Shown: positions 44,586 to 53,799 of the stretch, piece after piece
Position numbering within the stretch: position 1 is the stretch's first letter
How the letters are laid out: every line of letters begins with the position of its first letter
Source of the DNA: Actinokineospora fastidiosa
Lineage (GTDB): Bacteria > Actinomycetota > Actinomycetes > Mycobacteriales > Pseudonocardiaceae
Length of the DNA: 64,000 nucleotides
Direction: 5' to 3'
Assembly (NCBI RefSeq): GCF_014648415.1
Contig: NZ_BMRB01000002.1
Span: 1,323,260 to 1,387,259 of the forward strand
Translations under genes and position numbers: made by a program
Notes under the pieces: model-generated
Told to the model about the DNA's origin: nothing
Seen by the model: only the letters and a program-made list of their open reading frames with translations
Database searches by the model: none

Positions 44586-44909
44586 ATGCAGTACCTGGTT
44601 TCCGTGATCGACGACAAGAGCAACCCCGGCAGCACGGACCGGCAACCCGCCATCAGCGCCTTCAACGAGCGGCTGATCACCGAGGGCCACTGGGTCTTCG
44701 CGGGCGGACTCGCCGACACCGACGCGGCCACCGTCGTCGACAACCGCGGCGAGCAGCCGGTATTCAGCGACGGGCCGTTCGTGGAGTCGAAGGAGTACCT
44801 GGCAGGCCTGTGGGTGTGGGAGGCCCCGGACTTGGACGTGGCGCTCAAGCTCGCCGCGGAGGCGTCGAAGGTCTGTGACCGGAAGATCGAGGTGCGGCCG
44901 TTCCGGTGA
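44586..44909 (+). CDS. YCII-related (DGPF domain) protein
   Basis: 107 residues from ATG 44586, with AGGAGAGG upstream. The ferredoxin-like YCII fold is shown by MQYLVSVIDD, the signature SDGPFVESKEYLAGLWVWEAPDLDVAL and the C-terminal KIEVRPF. DGPF proteins are the known genomic partners of ECF42 sigma factors and probable members of their regulons. The last four bases overlap the sigma factor gene (GTGA), so both are expressed together. Biochemical role not known. Confidence 0.88.
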   Translation: MQYLVSVIDDKSNPGSTDRQPAISAFNERLITEGHWVFAGGLADTDAATVVDNRGEQPVFSDGPFVESKEYLAGLWVWEAPDLDVALKLAAEASKVCDRKIEVRPFR

Positions 44910-46132
44910 GCGACGTCGACGCGGCGATCACCCGTGCCCACCACGACGAGTGGGCGCGGGTGGTCGCCACCCTGACCAGGCGTTTCGGTGACCTCGACAC
45001 CGCGGAGGAGGCAGCGGCCGAGGCGTTCGCCGCCGCCGTCGAACGCTGGCCCGCCGACGGCGTGCCGCCCAGCCCCGGCGCCTGGCTGACCACCACCGCC
45101 ACCCGCAAGGCCATCGACCGGATCCGCCGCGAGAACAAGCGCGACGACAAGCACAAGGAGGCCCGGATGGCGTACGACGACGACCCGCCCGAGCCCCCCG
45201 GCGCCATCGACGACGACCGCCTGCGCCTGATCTTCACCTGCTGTCACCCGGCACTGGCGATGGACGCCCGTCTGGCGCTGACGCTGCGCATGGTCGGCGG
45301 CCTGACCGTCCCCGAGATCGCCCACGCCTTCCTGGTGGCCGAGAGCGCCATGGGCCAGCGGATCACCCGCGCGAAGGCCAAGATCAAAGCGGCGCGCATC
45401 CCCTATCGGATCCCGTCCGCCGACGATCTGCCCGCCCGCGTCACCGGCGTCCTCGCCGTCCTGTACCTCATGTTCAACGAGGGCTACCTGGCCACCGGCC
45501 CCGGCACCGACCCGGTGCGCCACGACCTGACCACCGAGGCGATCCGCCTCACCCGCCTGGTCCGGGCCCTCCTGCCCGAGGACGGCGAGGTGGCCGGGCT
45601 GCTGGCGCTGATGCTGCTCATCGAGGCCCGCCGCCCCGCCCGCGTCTCCGCCAGCGGCGAACTGGTCGCCCTCGACGAACAGGACCGAGGGGCCTGGGAC
45701 ACGGCCCTCATCGCCGAAGGCCACCACCTGGTGCGCGAACGCCTGGCCGCAGGCGTGGCCCCGGGCCGCTACCAGGTCCTCGCCGCGATCAACGCCGTGC
45801 ACACCTCCGCCCGCGACATCCGCGACACCGACTGGTCGCAGATCCTCGCCCTCTACGACCACCTCGTCCGCCTCGACCCCTCCCCCATCATCGCCCTCAA
45901 CCGGGCCATCGCCGTCGCCGAGCTGGACGGCCCGGAGGTGGCACTCGCCATCGTCGACCGCCTCGCCGAGCCACTGGCGAACTACCACGCCTACCACGCC
46001 ACCCGCGCCGACCTGCTCCGCAGACTCGGCCGAAGCCAACAGTCCCGCGCGGCCTACGACAGAGCCATCGAACTGGCGGGCAACACCGCCGAAATCGCCC
46101 ACCTGACCCGCCGACGCGACCAGTTGGGATAG
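44906..46132 (+). CDS. ECF42-type RNA polymerase sigma factor
   Basis: 408 residues from GTG 44906. Sigma-2 (WARVVATLTRRFGDLDTAEEAAAEAFAAAVERW) and sigma-4 (TLRMVGGLTVPEIAHAFLVAESAMGQRITRAKAKI) are followed by a long C-terminal extension (DUF6596 and TPR-like helices, LYLMFNEGYLATGPG...). That layout, and the DGPF gene next door, define the ECF42 group. The extension is needed for activity in characterised members, which have no anti-sigma factor. Convergent with the lanC gene, with 11 bp between stops. Confidence 0.88.
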   Translation: MSDVDAAITRAHHDEWARVVATLTRRFGDLDTAEEAAAEAFAAAVERWPADGVPPSPGAWLTTTATRKAIDRIRRENKRDDKHKEARMAYDDDPPEPPGAIDDDRLRLIFTCCHPALAMDARLALTLRMVGGLTVPEIAHAFLVAESAMGQRITRAKAKIKAARIPYRIPSADDLPARVTGVLAVLYLMFNEGYLATGPGTDPVRHDLTTEAIRLTRLVRALLPEDGEVAGLLALMLLIEARRPARVSASGELVALDEQDRGAWDTALIAEGHHLVRERLAAGVAPGRYQVLAAINAVHTSARDIRDTDWSQILALYDHLVRLDPSPIIALNRAIAVAELDGPEVALAIVDRLAEPLANYHAYHATRADLLRRLGRSQQSRAAYDRAIELAGNTAEIAHLTRRRDQLG

Positions 46133-46143
46133 CAGGCCCGACC

Positions 46144-47304
46144 TCAGACCAGGGCCATGCAGCGGTCCCAGTCGGTCTCCACGGCGAGCGTGTGGAGGTT
46201 CAGGGCGACACCGGGTGCTCCCCGCAGCAACCCGGGGTTGTGAAGGTCTGCTTGCAACGCTGCGGCGAGGTGCGTGGTCACAACATCGGCCAGACCGGGG
46301 TTGAGGGAGTCCTGGGCAGCACGCCACGCCGTGCGGATGAAGCCCGCGGTCCCATGGCACAGGCCACTTTCTGTAAGCCGTGCGGAGTCCTCAATGCACC
46401 GAAGCAGGGCACCTTCCGCTTCCTGTCGCCGATCGGCCCGTCCTGTCACGACCGCGGCGAGTTGGTGGGCGCGAGCCACTCCAGGTGTCCCGTAGCACCA
46501 CGATGGGCGGTCAGAACGGCGAATTCCCGTGGCGGTGACGACTTCCGGCCACGTCAGGTCGGGTTGCCGCCACCGATCCAGCCAGTCGGTGATGGCGTGG
46601 ATGGCGTCGAAGTGTCCATCGACGACCACGCCCTGGCGCGCTGCGATGGCCAGCAGGGCCAGCGGCCCGGCGATGCCGTGCGCGAGCCCGAGGTTGCCGT
46701 GCCCGCCGATGGTGCTCGGCCCTCCGTTGGGGGCGTGATGAACCCACCAGGGCGGCAGAGTGTCCGCTACGGCAAGGGGTTGGGTGAGCCGGACAAGGTA
46801 GGCGAGGACATCTCCGGTGATGGAATGCCGCGGATCACGACGCAGGTGGTGACAACCGAGTCCTGTCAGCCCCTGGATGAGGTCGTACTCGGCGAACGCA
46901 GGCCGCCGTCCCTGCTCCATGCGCTGATGGGCGGCACGCAAGCGTTTGTAGGTGAGATCGGTGACGGCAGCGTCGAGTGTGCGCAGGGCGCGCTGGTAGC
47001 GGCGAGAGTCGTCGGCGGCGGAGTGGAGGACGAACGCGAGGGCAGGGGCCCCGGTGAACAGCCCGGCCGTGTCGGTGACATCGGCTCCCGGCTCGATGGC
47101 GCGGGCGAGCCAGGCGTGCGCGGTGGCCCAGTCGCCGTGCCCGGTCCGCGCTCGCTCCGTGTGGAGGAGGGCGATGCCCGCGGCGCCGCCGCCCAGCGAG
47201 CCGGGTGGCGCGTCGGAGGGCAAGGCTGCCGGATCGGCCCAACGCGCGGCGATGCGCTCAACCACCTCCGTCGCCTGCGCCGTGAACCACTCAGGCAGGG
47301 TCAC
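46144..47304 (-). CDS. lanC: Lanthionine synthetase C-like cyclase (FxLD cluster)
   Basis: 386 residues from GTG 47304, which overlaps the lanB stop (GTGA). The alpha-barrel repeat signatures are present: GLFTGAPALAFVL, GHGNLGLAHGIAGPLAL, and the zinc ligands in SWCYGTPG (Cys) and GLCHGTAGF (Cys-His). LanC enzymes add cysteine thiols to dehydrated serine/threonine to form lanthionine rings. Last gene of the operon; stop is 11 bp from the convergent ECF42 gene. Confidence 0.88.
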   Translation of the reverse strand: MTLPEWFTAQATEVVERIAARWADPAALPSDAPPGSLGGGAAGIALLHTERARTGHGDWATAHAWLARAIEPGADVTDTAGLFTGAPALAFVLHSAADDSRRYQRALRTLDAAVTDLTYKRLRAAHQRMEQGRRPAFAEYDLIQGLTGLGCHHLRRDPRHSITGDVLAYLVRLTQPLAVADTLPPWWVHHAPNGGPSTIGGHGNLGLAHGIAGPLALLAIAARQGVVVDGHFDAIHAITDWLDRWRQPDLTWPEVVTATGIRRSDRPSWCYGTPGVARAHQLAAVVTGRADRRQEAEGALLRCIEDSARLTESGLCHGTAGFIRTAWRAAQDSLNPGLADVVTTHLAAALQADLHNPGLLRGAPGVALNLHTLAVETDWDRCMALV

Positions 47305-50189
47305 GGTGGTTGCCCTCGGCGTGCGAGCCAGCTGAGCGCGAGTGCGCGAGCGACCTGGTGGGCGACCCGTTCCCGCTCGGCATCCAGGCCGAGGACCCGC
47401 ACGCAATGCAGATGCAGCAGCGACGGCATCACTCCATCGGGATCAAGCGCGTGCTCGACACGCCTGCCGCGGTAGTCAGCGAGAGCCTTCTGCCTGCGCA
47501 CGAGCGCCACATCGCCCGACGGGTCGAGGGCCGCGGCCTGCATCGCCACCCCGGGCAAGTCGCGCGGAGGAGCCGACCGCGGCACATGGTCGATGAGCCA
47601 GCGCAGACCGGTTCGGGTGTCGCCGTGGAAGTGAGCCGCGATCTCGGCGACGCCCGCCGCCGCGAGCGCCACCGGTTCGGTTCGCGTCACGCGTCTGCGA
47701 ACGGCGATCGTGGAGTCGGCGACGAACACCGCCTCGGCCGCGGCCAGAACCGGACCGTCCCCGAAGCGCCCGACTTCGGGGAGATGGGTGTCGAACTGGA
47801 GGCGGTTCGTCAGACCACGACGCCGCAGGTCGTCCACCCAGTCGGCGATCCGGCCGACCACCGGTTCCCCTTGCGGATGACGGAAGCGGACACGGAGGTG
47901 GTCGTCGGGATCACGGTAGGGCAGATACCACCAATCGAGCGCGTCGAGTTCGCTGAGGCGGGCGAGGATGGCGGTATGGCTGCCAGGATGGGCGTAGATC
48001 TTGGCGTGGAGCCACTCGTGCCTGGTGGGCAACCGGGCATGCTCGGTCCTGGTCGGGCAGGCGAGGACCCGATGGCGCCCGCCAGGCGGCTTGCGCGCGA
48101 CCAACGGAAGAACGATCTCGTGCGCGTGCCCGTCGAGCCAGTCGTACGCGTCGCGCGGGGGCGCCTCGATGAGCGTGACCGTGCCATGACGGCGTAGCGC
48201 ACGGTGCACCTGTCGGACGTGATGGTCACGGGTGAGGTCCAGGGTCAAGCGCTGGTCGCCCTCGGCGAGGACGACGGTCTCCGGGACCGCATCACGGCCG
48301 CGCCGGTCATGGGCGAAGTCGTCCGCCGTGACCCGCCAGCGCGCCGGGGCCAGCACGGCCTGCCCGTACCGAACCCGGGGCAGAAACGGCAGCCTGCCCG
48401 CGATCCCCCACGGAAGCATCGCGGGATTGGGGGAACCGGCCGTGGCGATGTCGCTGAGCAACCGCACCAAGGGGTGCGCGCGGTGGGTGAGCTCCACGGC
48501 GTTCAGCACCCTGGGGTGCACCACGTCGCCCGTGGTCAGCGAGACCACGTGCAGCCGGTGCGAGGTGCCCCACACCGCGAGGTCGGCGATGGGGACCGTG
48601 CCCGGACCGGGAAACTCGGCGACGTGCACCACCTGCGGCAGCGACGCGGACACGCGCGCGACGTTCTCGGTGGCGCGGTAGAGCGGCGGGCCGGAGACCT
48701 GCAGCAAACCCGGCTGAGGCAGGGCGGAGTAGGCAGCGATCATGCGATTGCGGTCGGCTTCCTCGAGCAGGTCGAGGAAACGGCCGGTCAGGGTGCCGAC
48801 GGCGCGGGAGCCGCCGACCACCGCGAGGGTGAAGTCACCTTGGTCGAGCTGGGCACGGGAGCGGGCGTGCAGTGCGAACGTCAGCTCCAGATCAGGCACT
48901 GAGGTTTCGGTGGCCAGTGCGGCGATCGTGCTGTCGTCGAGCACGATCTCGGCGGCTCCGGTCCGCACGGCGTCGTACGCGAGGAGCAGCATCCGGGTGT
49001 CGGCCTCTGTTGCTTCGGGATCGCGGACGCTGTCGCGGTAGCCGTCCGGGTATCCCAGTCCGGTGTCGGCGTTGACGAGATCATTGATCGGCACGACCGC
49101 GCCAGGGCCGTACCGCTCCAGGAACCGCTGATGGAACCGCTGGAAACGGCCGGTCCCGGACGAGGCCAGCCGGGCGAGCGCGGTGGCGGCCGCCTCCGCG
49201 ACCAGGCCGACTGACCGTGGCAGGACAAGCGTTCCCCTGAACGCCAGGTCCGCACCGAGGTAGCGCTCGGCAGGCGCAACAGCACGCATCCGCTCGGTTA
49301 ACTGTTCCGCCTCAAGCGGTTTGCCTCCCAGGCAGGCGATGTCTTGATGAAGGGAGCCCAGTTCATGGCGCAGGTCGGCTTTCTCCGGCAGAAAACGCAG
49401 GACATGACCGAGTGGGTCGGTGTCGGTCATCGCGGGACGGAGTTCGGTCACCAGCAGGGTGTGCCGGATCAGTTCGGCGGCCAGGGCGTCGACAGCGCCC
49501 TCCGGCGCCGAGGGGAACTCCGACCTCAGCGCGCGGAGTAGTTCGGTCATCGGCAGCAGCGCGGCCGCGATGCGCTGAACAGCGCGCACGACAGCGGTGT
49601 GGCGAACCGAGACCTCGGCGGCAGGCTCATCGCCGGTCGGCACCTGGTTGAGGACGAGCCTGCCATCCCGCACGAATGCCAACGGGTTGACCACCACGCG
49701 CGCGTTCAGATCCGTTCGCGCCTGCACGAGATCACCGACAGCGGCGAGCCAACGGGCATCGGGCCGGTACCTCGGCACCCGTCTTCGGAGATCGAGCGTG
49801 GTCGAGCCGACACCGATCCGGGCTGGGGCGACCCCGGCGAACAGGCCGAATGGCGTCGCTCGTGTCGTTGACCGCAGGCGGTAGCGCATTATCGCGTCAC
49901 CCAGCCTGCGGTATCCGCGAGCGGTGAGAACGGCGCCTGCCCTGACCTGCCGGACGCGGTCGGCCAACTCGGGGCTGGCCAGTGCGACCGCGGCCGCGAA
50001 CCAGTCGTCCGACCACACAGCGTCGACCCACGCCCGCCATCGCACCGCCCCCGCGTCCGGGTCAGGCGGCGCGGTGTCCGGGGCGGGAGGCTGCGCGGTG
50101 ACCCGGACGACGGCGGCGTCGATCGCGCGGTAGTGCTCGTCGGACCTGCGTCTGGCGGCCTTGTCCCGACCGGCAGAACGTCTCGCCAC
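47301..50189 (-). CDS. lanB: Lantibiotic dehydratase LanB (FxLD cluster)
   Basis: 962 residues from GTG 50189, two bases after the precursor stop. The glutamylation domain covers about the first 640 residues (YRLSTTRATPFGLFAGV-like opening RYRLRSTTRATPFGLFAG) and a fused thiopeptide-type elimination domain (SpaB_C) follows, with HEWLHAKIYAHPGSHTAIL and WWYLPYRDPDDHLRVRFR. It uses Glu-tRNA to activate Ser/Thr side chains in the precursor and then eliminates glutamate. A full-length enzyme. Confidence 0.9.
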   Translation of the reverse strand: MARRSAGRDKAARRRSDEHYRAIDAAVVRVTAQPPAPDTAPPDPDAGAVRWRAWVDAVWSDDWFAAAVALASPELADRVRQVRAGAVLTARGYRRLGDAIMRYRLRSTTRATPFGLFAGVAPARIGVGSTTLDLRRRVPRYRPDARWLAAVGDLVQARTDLNARVVVNPLAFVRDGRLVLNQVPTGDEPAAEVSVRHTAVVRAVQRIAAALLPMTELLRALRSEFPSAPEGAVDALAAELIRHTLLVTELRPAMTDTDPLGHVLRFLPEKADLRHELGSLHQDIACLGGKPLEAEQLTERMRAVAPAERYLGADLAFRGTLVLPRSVGLVAEAAATALARLASSGTGRFQRFHQRFLERYGPGAVVPINDLVNADTGLGYPDGYRDSVRDPEATEADTRMLLLAYDAVRTGAAEIVLDDSTIAALATETSVPDLELTFALHARSRAQLDQGDFTLAVVGGSRAVGTLTGRFLDLLEEADRNRMIAAYSALPQPGLLQVSGPPLYRATENVARVSASLPQVVHVAEFPGPGTVPIADLAVWGTSHRLHVVSLTTGDVVHPRVLNAVELTHRAHPLVRLLSDIATAGSPNPAMLPWGIAGRLPFLPRVRYGQAVLAPARWRVTADDFAHDRRGRDAVPETVVLAEGDQRLTLDLTRDHHVRQVHRALRRHGTVTLIEAPPRDAYDWLDGHAHEIVLPLVARKPPGGRHRVLACPTRTEHARLPTRHEWLHAKIYAHPGSHTAILARLSELDALDWWYLPYRDPDDHLRVRFRHPQGEPVVGRIADWVDDLRRRGLTNRLQFDTHLPEVGRFGDGPVLAAAEAVFVADSTIAVRRRVTRTEPVALAAAGVAEIAAHFHGDTRTGLRWLIDHVPRSAPPRDLPGVAMQAAALDPSGDVALVRRQKALADYRGRRVEHALDPDGVMPSLLHLHCVRVLGLDAERERVAHQVARALALSWLARRGQPP

Positions 50190-50191
50190 GG

Positions 50192-50380
50192 TCAGTCGTC
50201 ACCGTCGGTGCAGCTTGCCGCGCAGGCGCTGTCGCAGGTGTGGCCGCAGCCGTCGTTGGAGTGGCAGTGCCGTCCGGAATCCCCCGCCCCGCTCGGCCAT
50301 GCGGCGGAGCGGACCACCACGACGTCGAGGTCGAAGTCCAGATCGTCGGCGGTGCCCGCGGTGGGCGTCGACGGTGACAT
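50192..50380 (-). CDS. FxLD family lanthipeptide precursor
   Basis: 62 residues from ATG 50380 with AAGGAGG upstream. The leader holds the FxLD motif, FDLD, at residues 16-19. The core (from about residue 25) carries five cysteines (39, 45, 49, 53, 57) and eight Ser/Thr (25, 30, 35, 41, 48, 51, 56, 58), with the GCGHTCDSAC segment typical of this family. It is the substrate of LanB, LanC and the methyltransferase. No signal or protease site beyond the leader is evident. Confidence 0.9.
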   Translation of the reverse strand: MSPSTPTAGTADDLDFDLDVVVVRSAAWPSGAGDSGRHCHSNDGCGHTCDSACAASCTDGDD

Positions 50381-50397
50381 GGTGCCTCCTTGTGTCC

Positions 50398-51660
50398 TCA
50401 CCCTGGTCGCTCGCCTTCCGTGCGAGTCGGCCAGGAGACCACGAACCGACTGTGGTCGCGTTGCAGAGCGAACCCCGGGGCCACCCGGTCCACGGTTGTG
50501 GACGCGGGATACACCGAGATGCGCGCGCCTGGCCCATGGCGGTGGGTGCGGTCCCACTGGCGGATCAACCGAACCCACTGATCGCCGAGCACGGCCGCGT
50601 CGCCGCCGTGCGCGAAGACGCCCAGCTCGAACCGGCCCGTGTCGGGGACCTTCCTGGTCACGCGATAGGCCAGGCCGTGATCGCTGTAACAGGCGGGCGC
50701 GCCCCAGAGCGCCCACCGGCTCACCAGCTTCGCCTCAACCGCCGACCGCAGAGCCACCAGGGTGCCGAACCGGTCGGTATGGGTCGCCAGGTACAGGTCG
50801 AGGTCGTCGAACGGTTCTTCCCCGGTGACCGTGACCCCGGACCACACCGGGAAACGGGGCTGGCTCAGCGCTTCGGCAAGGGCGGCGGGGTCGACGTCGA
50901 TCGCGCCCTCGCTGCGCAGTCCGGCCTCTTCATCGCCCCACAACGACACGAACGCGTCTTCGTGGGCTCCGGCTCCCTGCATCGCCACGAACCCGGCCTG
51001 CGCGTGGCCCCGGTCGACCAGGACGCCCCGGGTCTTCTCCAACGCGACGACGCGGGTCATCCCCCGCAGGCGCACCGGCACCACAATGCGCCCGTTCTCC
51101 GCCAACAGGTTCCACCAGGCAGGCGGGATGTCCCACGCTCCCGCCGTGACGATGACGCGGTCGAAGACACCCGGCACTCCGTTTTCCGCATCCCCCAACA
51201 GCACGCGCACGGTGTCGTAGCCGGTGTCGTCGAGGAATCTCCGGGCACGGTCGACGACCACGGGATCGATGTCGATCGACACGACAGCGCCCTCCGCGCC
51301 CACCATCTCCGCGATCAGGGCCGCGTTGTAGCCGCCGGACCCGATCTCCAGCACCCGCATCCCAGGCCGCAGCGCCGCCTGCTCCAGCATCATCGCCTGG
51401 ATCGCCGGGGCCGAGACAGTGCTCACCACAGCGTGGTCCGCGTCCCGCCTGACCACCACGGATTGGCTCGCGTCATAAGCGGAATCGAGCGGGACACCGG
51501 GGGTGAACTTGTGCCGAGGAACCTTCAGGAAAGCCCGCTCAACAGGTTCGGTCCGCAGCGCCTTCAACTCCCGCAGCCGCGAGACCATCGCCGCCTTGAG
51601 TTCGTCTGAAATGTCGTGAGTCTCGATGGCACAACCACCGCCAATCCCGTGACCGATCAT
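50398..51660 (-). CDS. Methyltransferase, FxLD lanthipeptide system (PCMT-like)
   Basis: 420 residues from ATG 51660, behind GGGAGGA. A protein-L-isoaspartate methyltransferase-like domain (about 1-220): FTPGVPLDSAYDASQSVVVRR and MLEQAALRPGMRVLEIGSGGYNAALIAE (motif I), then a C-terminal domain special to FxLD systems (FDDLDLYLATHTDRFGTLV). Such enzymes methylate an aspartate of the modified peptide; in related clusters this leads through a succinimide to isoaspartate. First gene of the operon, 17 bp ahead of the precursor gene. Confidence 0.88.
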   Translation of the reverse strand: MIGHGIGGGCAIETHDISDELKAAMVSRLRELKALRTEPVERAFLKVPRHKFTPGVPLDSAYDASQSVVVRRDADHAVVSTVSAPAIQAMMLEQAALRPGMRVLEIGSGGYNAALIAEMVGAEGAVVSIDIDPVVVDRARRFLDDTGYDTVRVLLGDAENGVPGVFDRVIVTAGAWDIPPAWWNLLAENGRIVVPVRLRGMTRVVALEKTRGVLVDRGHAQAGFVAMQGAGAHEDAFVSLWGDEEAGLRSEGAIDVDPAALAEALSQPRFPVWSGVTVTGEEPFDDLDLYLATHTDRFGTLVALRSAVEAKLVSRWALWGAPACYSDHGLAYRVTRKVPDTGRFELGVFAHGGDAAVLGDQWVRLIRQWDRTHRHGPGARISVYPASTTVDRVAPGFALQRDHSRFVVSWPTRTEGERPG

Positions 51661-52311
51661 CGCGCCATCCTCCCAACACCGCTCCCCGACCGGAGCGATC
51701 CAACGCGCCTGAAACATCAATCGGGCGACGGCAACCACCCGACCGGGCACAACTCGCGATCGTTCACTTAACAGTTATAGGCGGCCAACCTTCACCGAGG
51801 AGCACGCTCATGATCACGGTAGCGCAAGGGAAGCAGCCGAGCGAGACCACCCACCCGCCAGGCAACTCCGCACAGGGGGACAGCCAGTGAGTTCATAAGA
51901 TTGACTCAAATACCACTCACACGCACCCCCTTCGAGGCTGAACGCCTTGTCGATCGCCCGTCACCTGAAGGCGTTACAGCCATCGCGCGGCGTCAAGGTG
52001 AGAATCACTCGATGAATGCCATTCTGCCGCCAAGTTGCCGGGCATGCGGTCTCGCGAACCACACCACCTCACGTCGATCGAGCAAACCTGCCGACTCACC
52101 CCTCCTACAAACCAGACCCATCACATCGTCGCCGTAGTCTGTCGCGCGATTATTAGGCGATCTCACGATAGTCAACTAGCCGAATACCGACACTGAGCCG
52201 AGTCCAGCCGCACGGCGCCCCGGTTCGCCTTGTGCCAACCATGGCCAGCCCGCGCGCGATCGCACTGCACGCCCGCGACGGCAGTGGCGCGCGGGCGTCT
52301 AGCATCCGCGC
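51661..52311. other. 650-bp A/T-richer gap between divergent genes
   Basis: Holds no confident gene. GC content falls well below neighbouring coding DNA, most clearly at 51860-52170. It should contain the promoter of the lanthipeptide operon; TATAAC on the minus strand (51780-51775 region) is a candidate -10 with no clear -35. A 26-codon frame with a ribosome site lies at 51810-51890. The rest may be regulatory or decayed. Confidence 0.5.
51810..51890 (+). other. Small ORF with good ribosome site
   Basis: Twenty-six codons (MITVAQGKQP...) behind GAGGAG. Its TGA overlaps a GTG preceded by AGGGGGA, but that second frame stops after three codons. The layout looks like the start of a coupled two-gene unit whose second gene is gone. 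Coding status is uncertain. Confidence 0.25.
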
Positions 52312-52590
52312 ATGGATATGGCCACAGAGGACGACCTCGTCATCGAGTTCTCGCCGCCCTTGATCGCGTTGCTGCTCGCCGCGGAGCGCTCGAAGGGTGG
52401 TCCGCTCACGGAAGAGGAGGTCCTCGCCATCCGGGACGGGGCGACCTGCATCCGGTCGCCCCGGTCGTTGGCCGAGGCGATGGCGGAGCGGCGCGGATAT
52501 CCCGACCTCGACCCGGAGCTCTGCTGGGAGCAGTGGCAGGCAGTGCGGACCGAGCTGGTGGGACGAACGTCCAGGAACCAGACGCATTAA
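52312..52590 (+). CDS. Small protein of unknown function
   Basis: 92 residues from ATG 52312 (ATG 52318 also possible). The acidic start DMATEDDLVIEFSPPLIALLLAAERSKGGPLTEEEVLAIRDGATCI matches a small family widespread in bacteria, usually found with uncharacterised or immunity-like genes. A C-terminal helix ends in LCWEQWQAVR. It is eight bases ahead of the next gene in the same direction. Function unknown. Confidence 0.6.
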   Translation: MDMATEDDLVIEFSPPLIALLLAAERSKGGPLTEEEVLAIRDGATCIRSPRSLAEAMAERRGYPDLDPELCWEQWQAVRTELVGRTSRNQTH

Positions 52591-52598
52591 GGGCGGCC

Positions 52599-53789
52599 AT
52601 GAGACCACTCACCTTCAGCGACGACAAGGGCAACGAGCAGACGTGGCTCCCAGGTGGACCGCAACCCGCCCTCGACGCGTTCCAGGAGTTCCTCAACCGA
52701 CACCGTGACAACGACAACGCGGCGTTCGGCATCGAGGATGAGGAGAACGAAGAGGCGCTGTTGCTCCTGTTCGAGGTCGGGGCCGCCTGCCGGATCAAGG
52801 GGACGCAGAACCCGAGGACCGAGTACCGCCTCATCACCAACAGCGGCGACTACCGCACCCAGGCGGCCACCTTCATCCGCGGCGGTTTCCCCGCTCTCGA
52901 CCGCCGCGGCCCTTGGCTGCCCGACATCCCCAGCCTCGCCCGCGCCCGACTCCGACTCGAGTTCGACGAGTCCGTCCTGCGCCGGACCCACCCGCGCGAG
53001 CTGCGCCGCAGGCTGGACATCCTGACCCGCGTCGACGGGCGGGAGCCGACGACGACCGCCGGGGTGACGCACTTCGGCTTCGGCAACGGCGGCGGCGACA
53101 CCGTCAACGCCTGGTTCACCGCCGACGGTCGCGGCCTCGTGGTGACCTTCGACCACACCAGCACGCTCAATTCCTACGAGGACCCGCGCGCGCAGGCAGC
53201 GCTGTACGACGGCGTACCGGCGGACCTTCTGGCTCTGGCAGGGAACGCGCCGGAAACCGTGCTCACCGTCCCGCATCCCGACGGCGGCACCCTCGTGGCC
53301 GCCACGGGCGTCTTCACCTTCTCGGGTCCCTGCGCCATGGCGGAAGGCCTGGTGTCCCGCCTGCAGGAGGCCCGCTTGGGCGTCGAGGCCACCGGGGTCG
53401 GCTGGCTGTTGGAGGACTTTCTCGCGATGGAGGACTTCACCCCCGAAGCGGTCGCGGAGACAGTGGGCTGGTGGAGCGCCGAGGACATCGCGAAAGGCTT
53501 CGCCGCGACCACCGCGCCTGAGCAAGAGCAGACGCCACCCGACCGGGAGGCGGTGGACCGGTTCTGCCAGCTCTGGGCGGACTCCGGGTACAACGACCGC
53601 TGGGACGTGCACTACGTCCTCTTCGACAGCCACACCCTCGAGGAGACAGGCGAGGCGCGGAACGAGCTCCTGGGGCTGATCCGGACACTCGGGCTCGAGC
53701 GCGTCGACGCCCCGCCGGGCGCCGCCAGCGGCGAGGTGTGGGTCCGCTCAGACCCCCGTATCGACGCCGAACTCGGGCACTGGGCATGA
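52599..53789 (+). CDS. Protein of unknown function
   Basis: 396 residues from ATG 52599. The N-terminal third (ALDAFQEFLNRHRDNDNAAF, then YRLITNSGDYRTQAATFI) is alpha/beta and the middle (GVTHFGFGNGGGDTVNAWFTADGRGLVVTFDH) is beta-rich, with a run of acidic segments. Two half-domains look distantly similar to immunity or SMI1/SUKH-like proteins, but I recognise no family. Same direction and 10 bp apart from the next gene, so a three-gene unit with its neighbours is likely. Confidence 0.6.
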   Translation: MRPLTFSDDKGNEQTWLPGGPQPALDAFQEFLNRHRDNDNAAFGIEDEENEEALLLLFEVGAACRIKGTQNPRTEYRLITNSGDYRTQAATFIRGGFPALDRRGPWLPDIPSLARARLRLEFDESVLRRTHPRELRRRLDILTRVDGREPTTTAGVTHFGFGNGGGDTVNAWFTADGRGLVVTFDHTSTLNSYEDPRAQAALYDGVPADLLALAGNAPETVLTVPHPDGGTLVAATGVFTFSGPCAMAEGLVSRLQEARLGVEATGVGWLLEDFLAMEDFTPEAVAETVGWWSAEDIAKGFAATTAPEQEQTPPDREAVDRFCQLWADSGYNDRWDVHYVLFDSHTLEETGEARNELLGLIRTLGLERVDAPPGAASGEVWVRSDPRIDAELGHWA

Positions 53790-53799
53790 GGTCGCGGCC

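Noticed and set aside
51901..52137. 78-codon plus-strand frame in the A/T-rich gap
   Set aside because: Codon use unlike the neighbouring genes, no ribosome site and no recognised domain.
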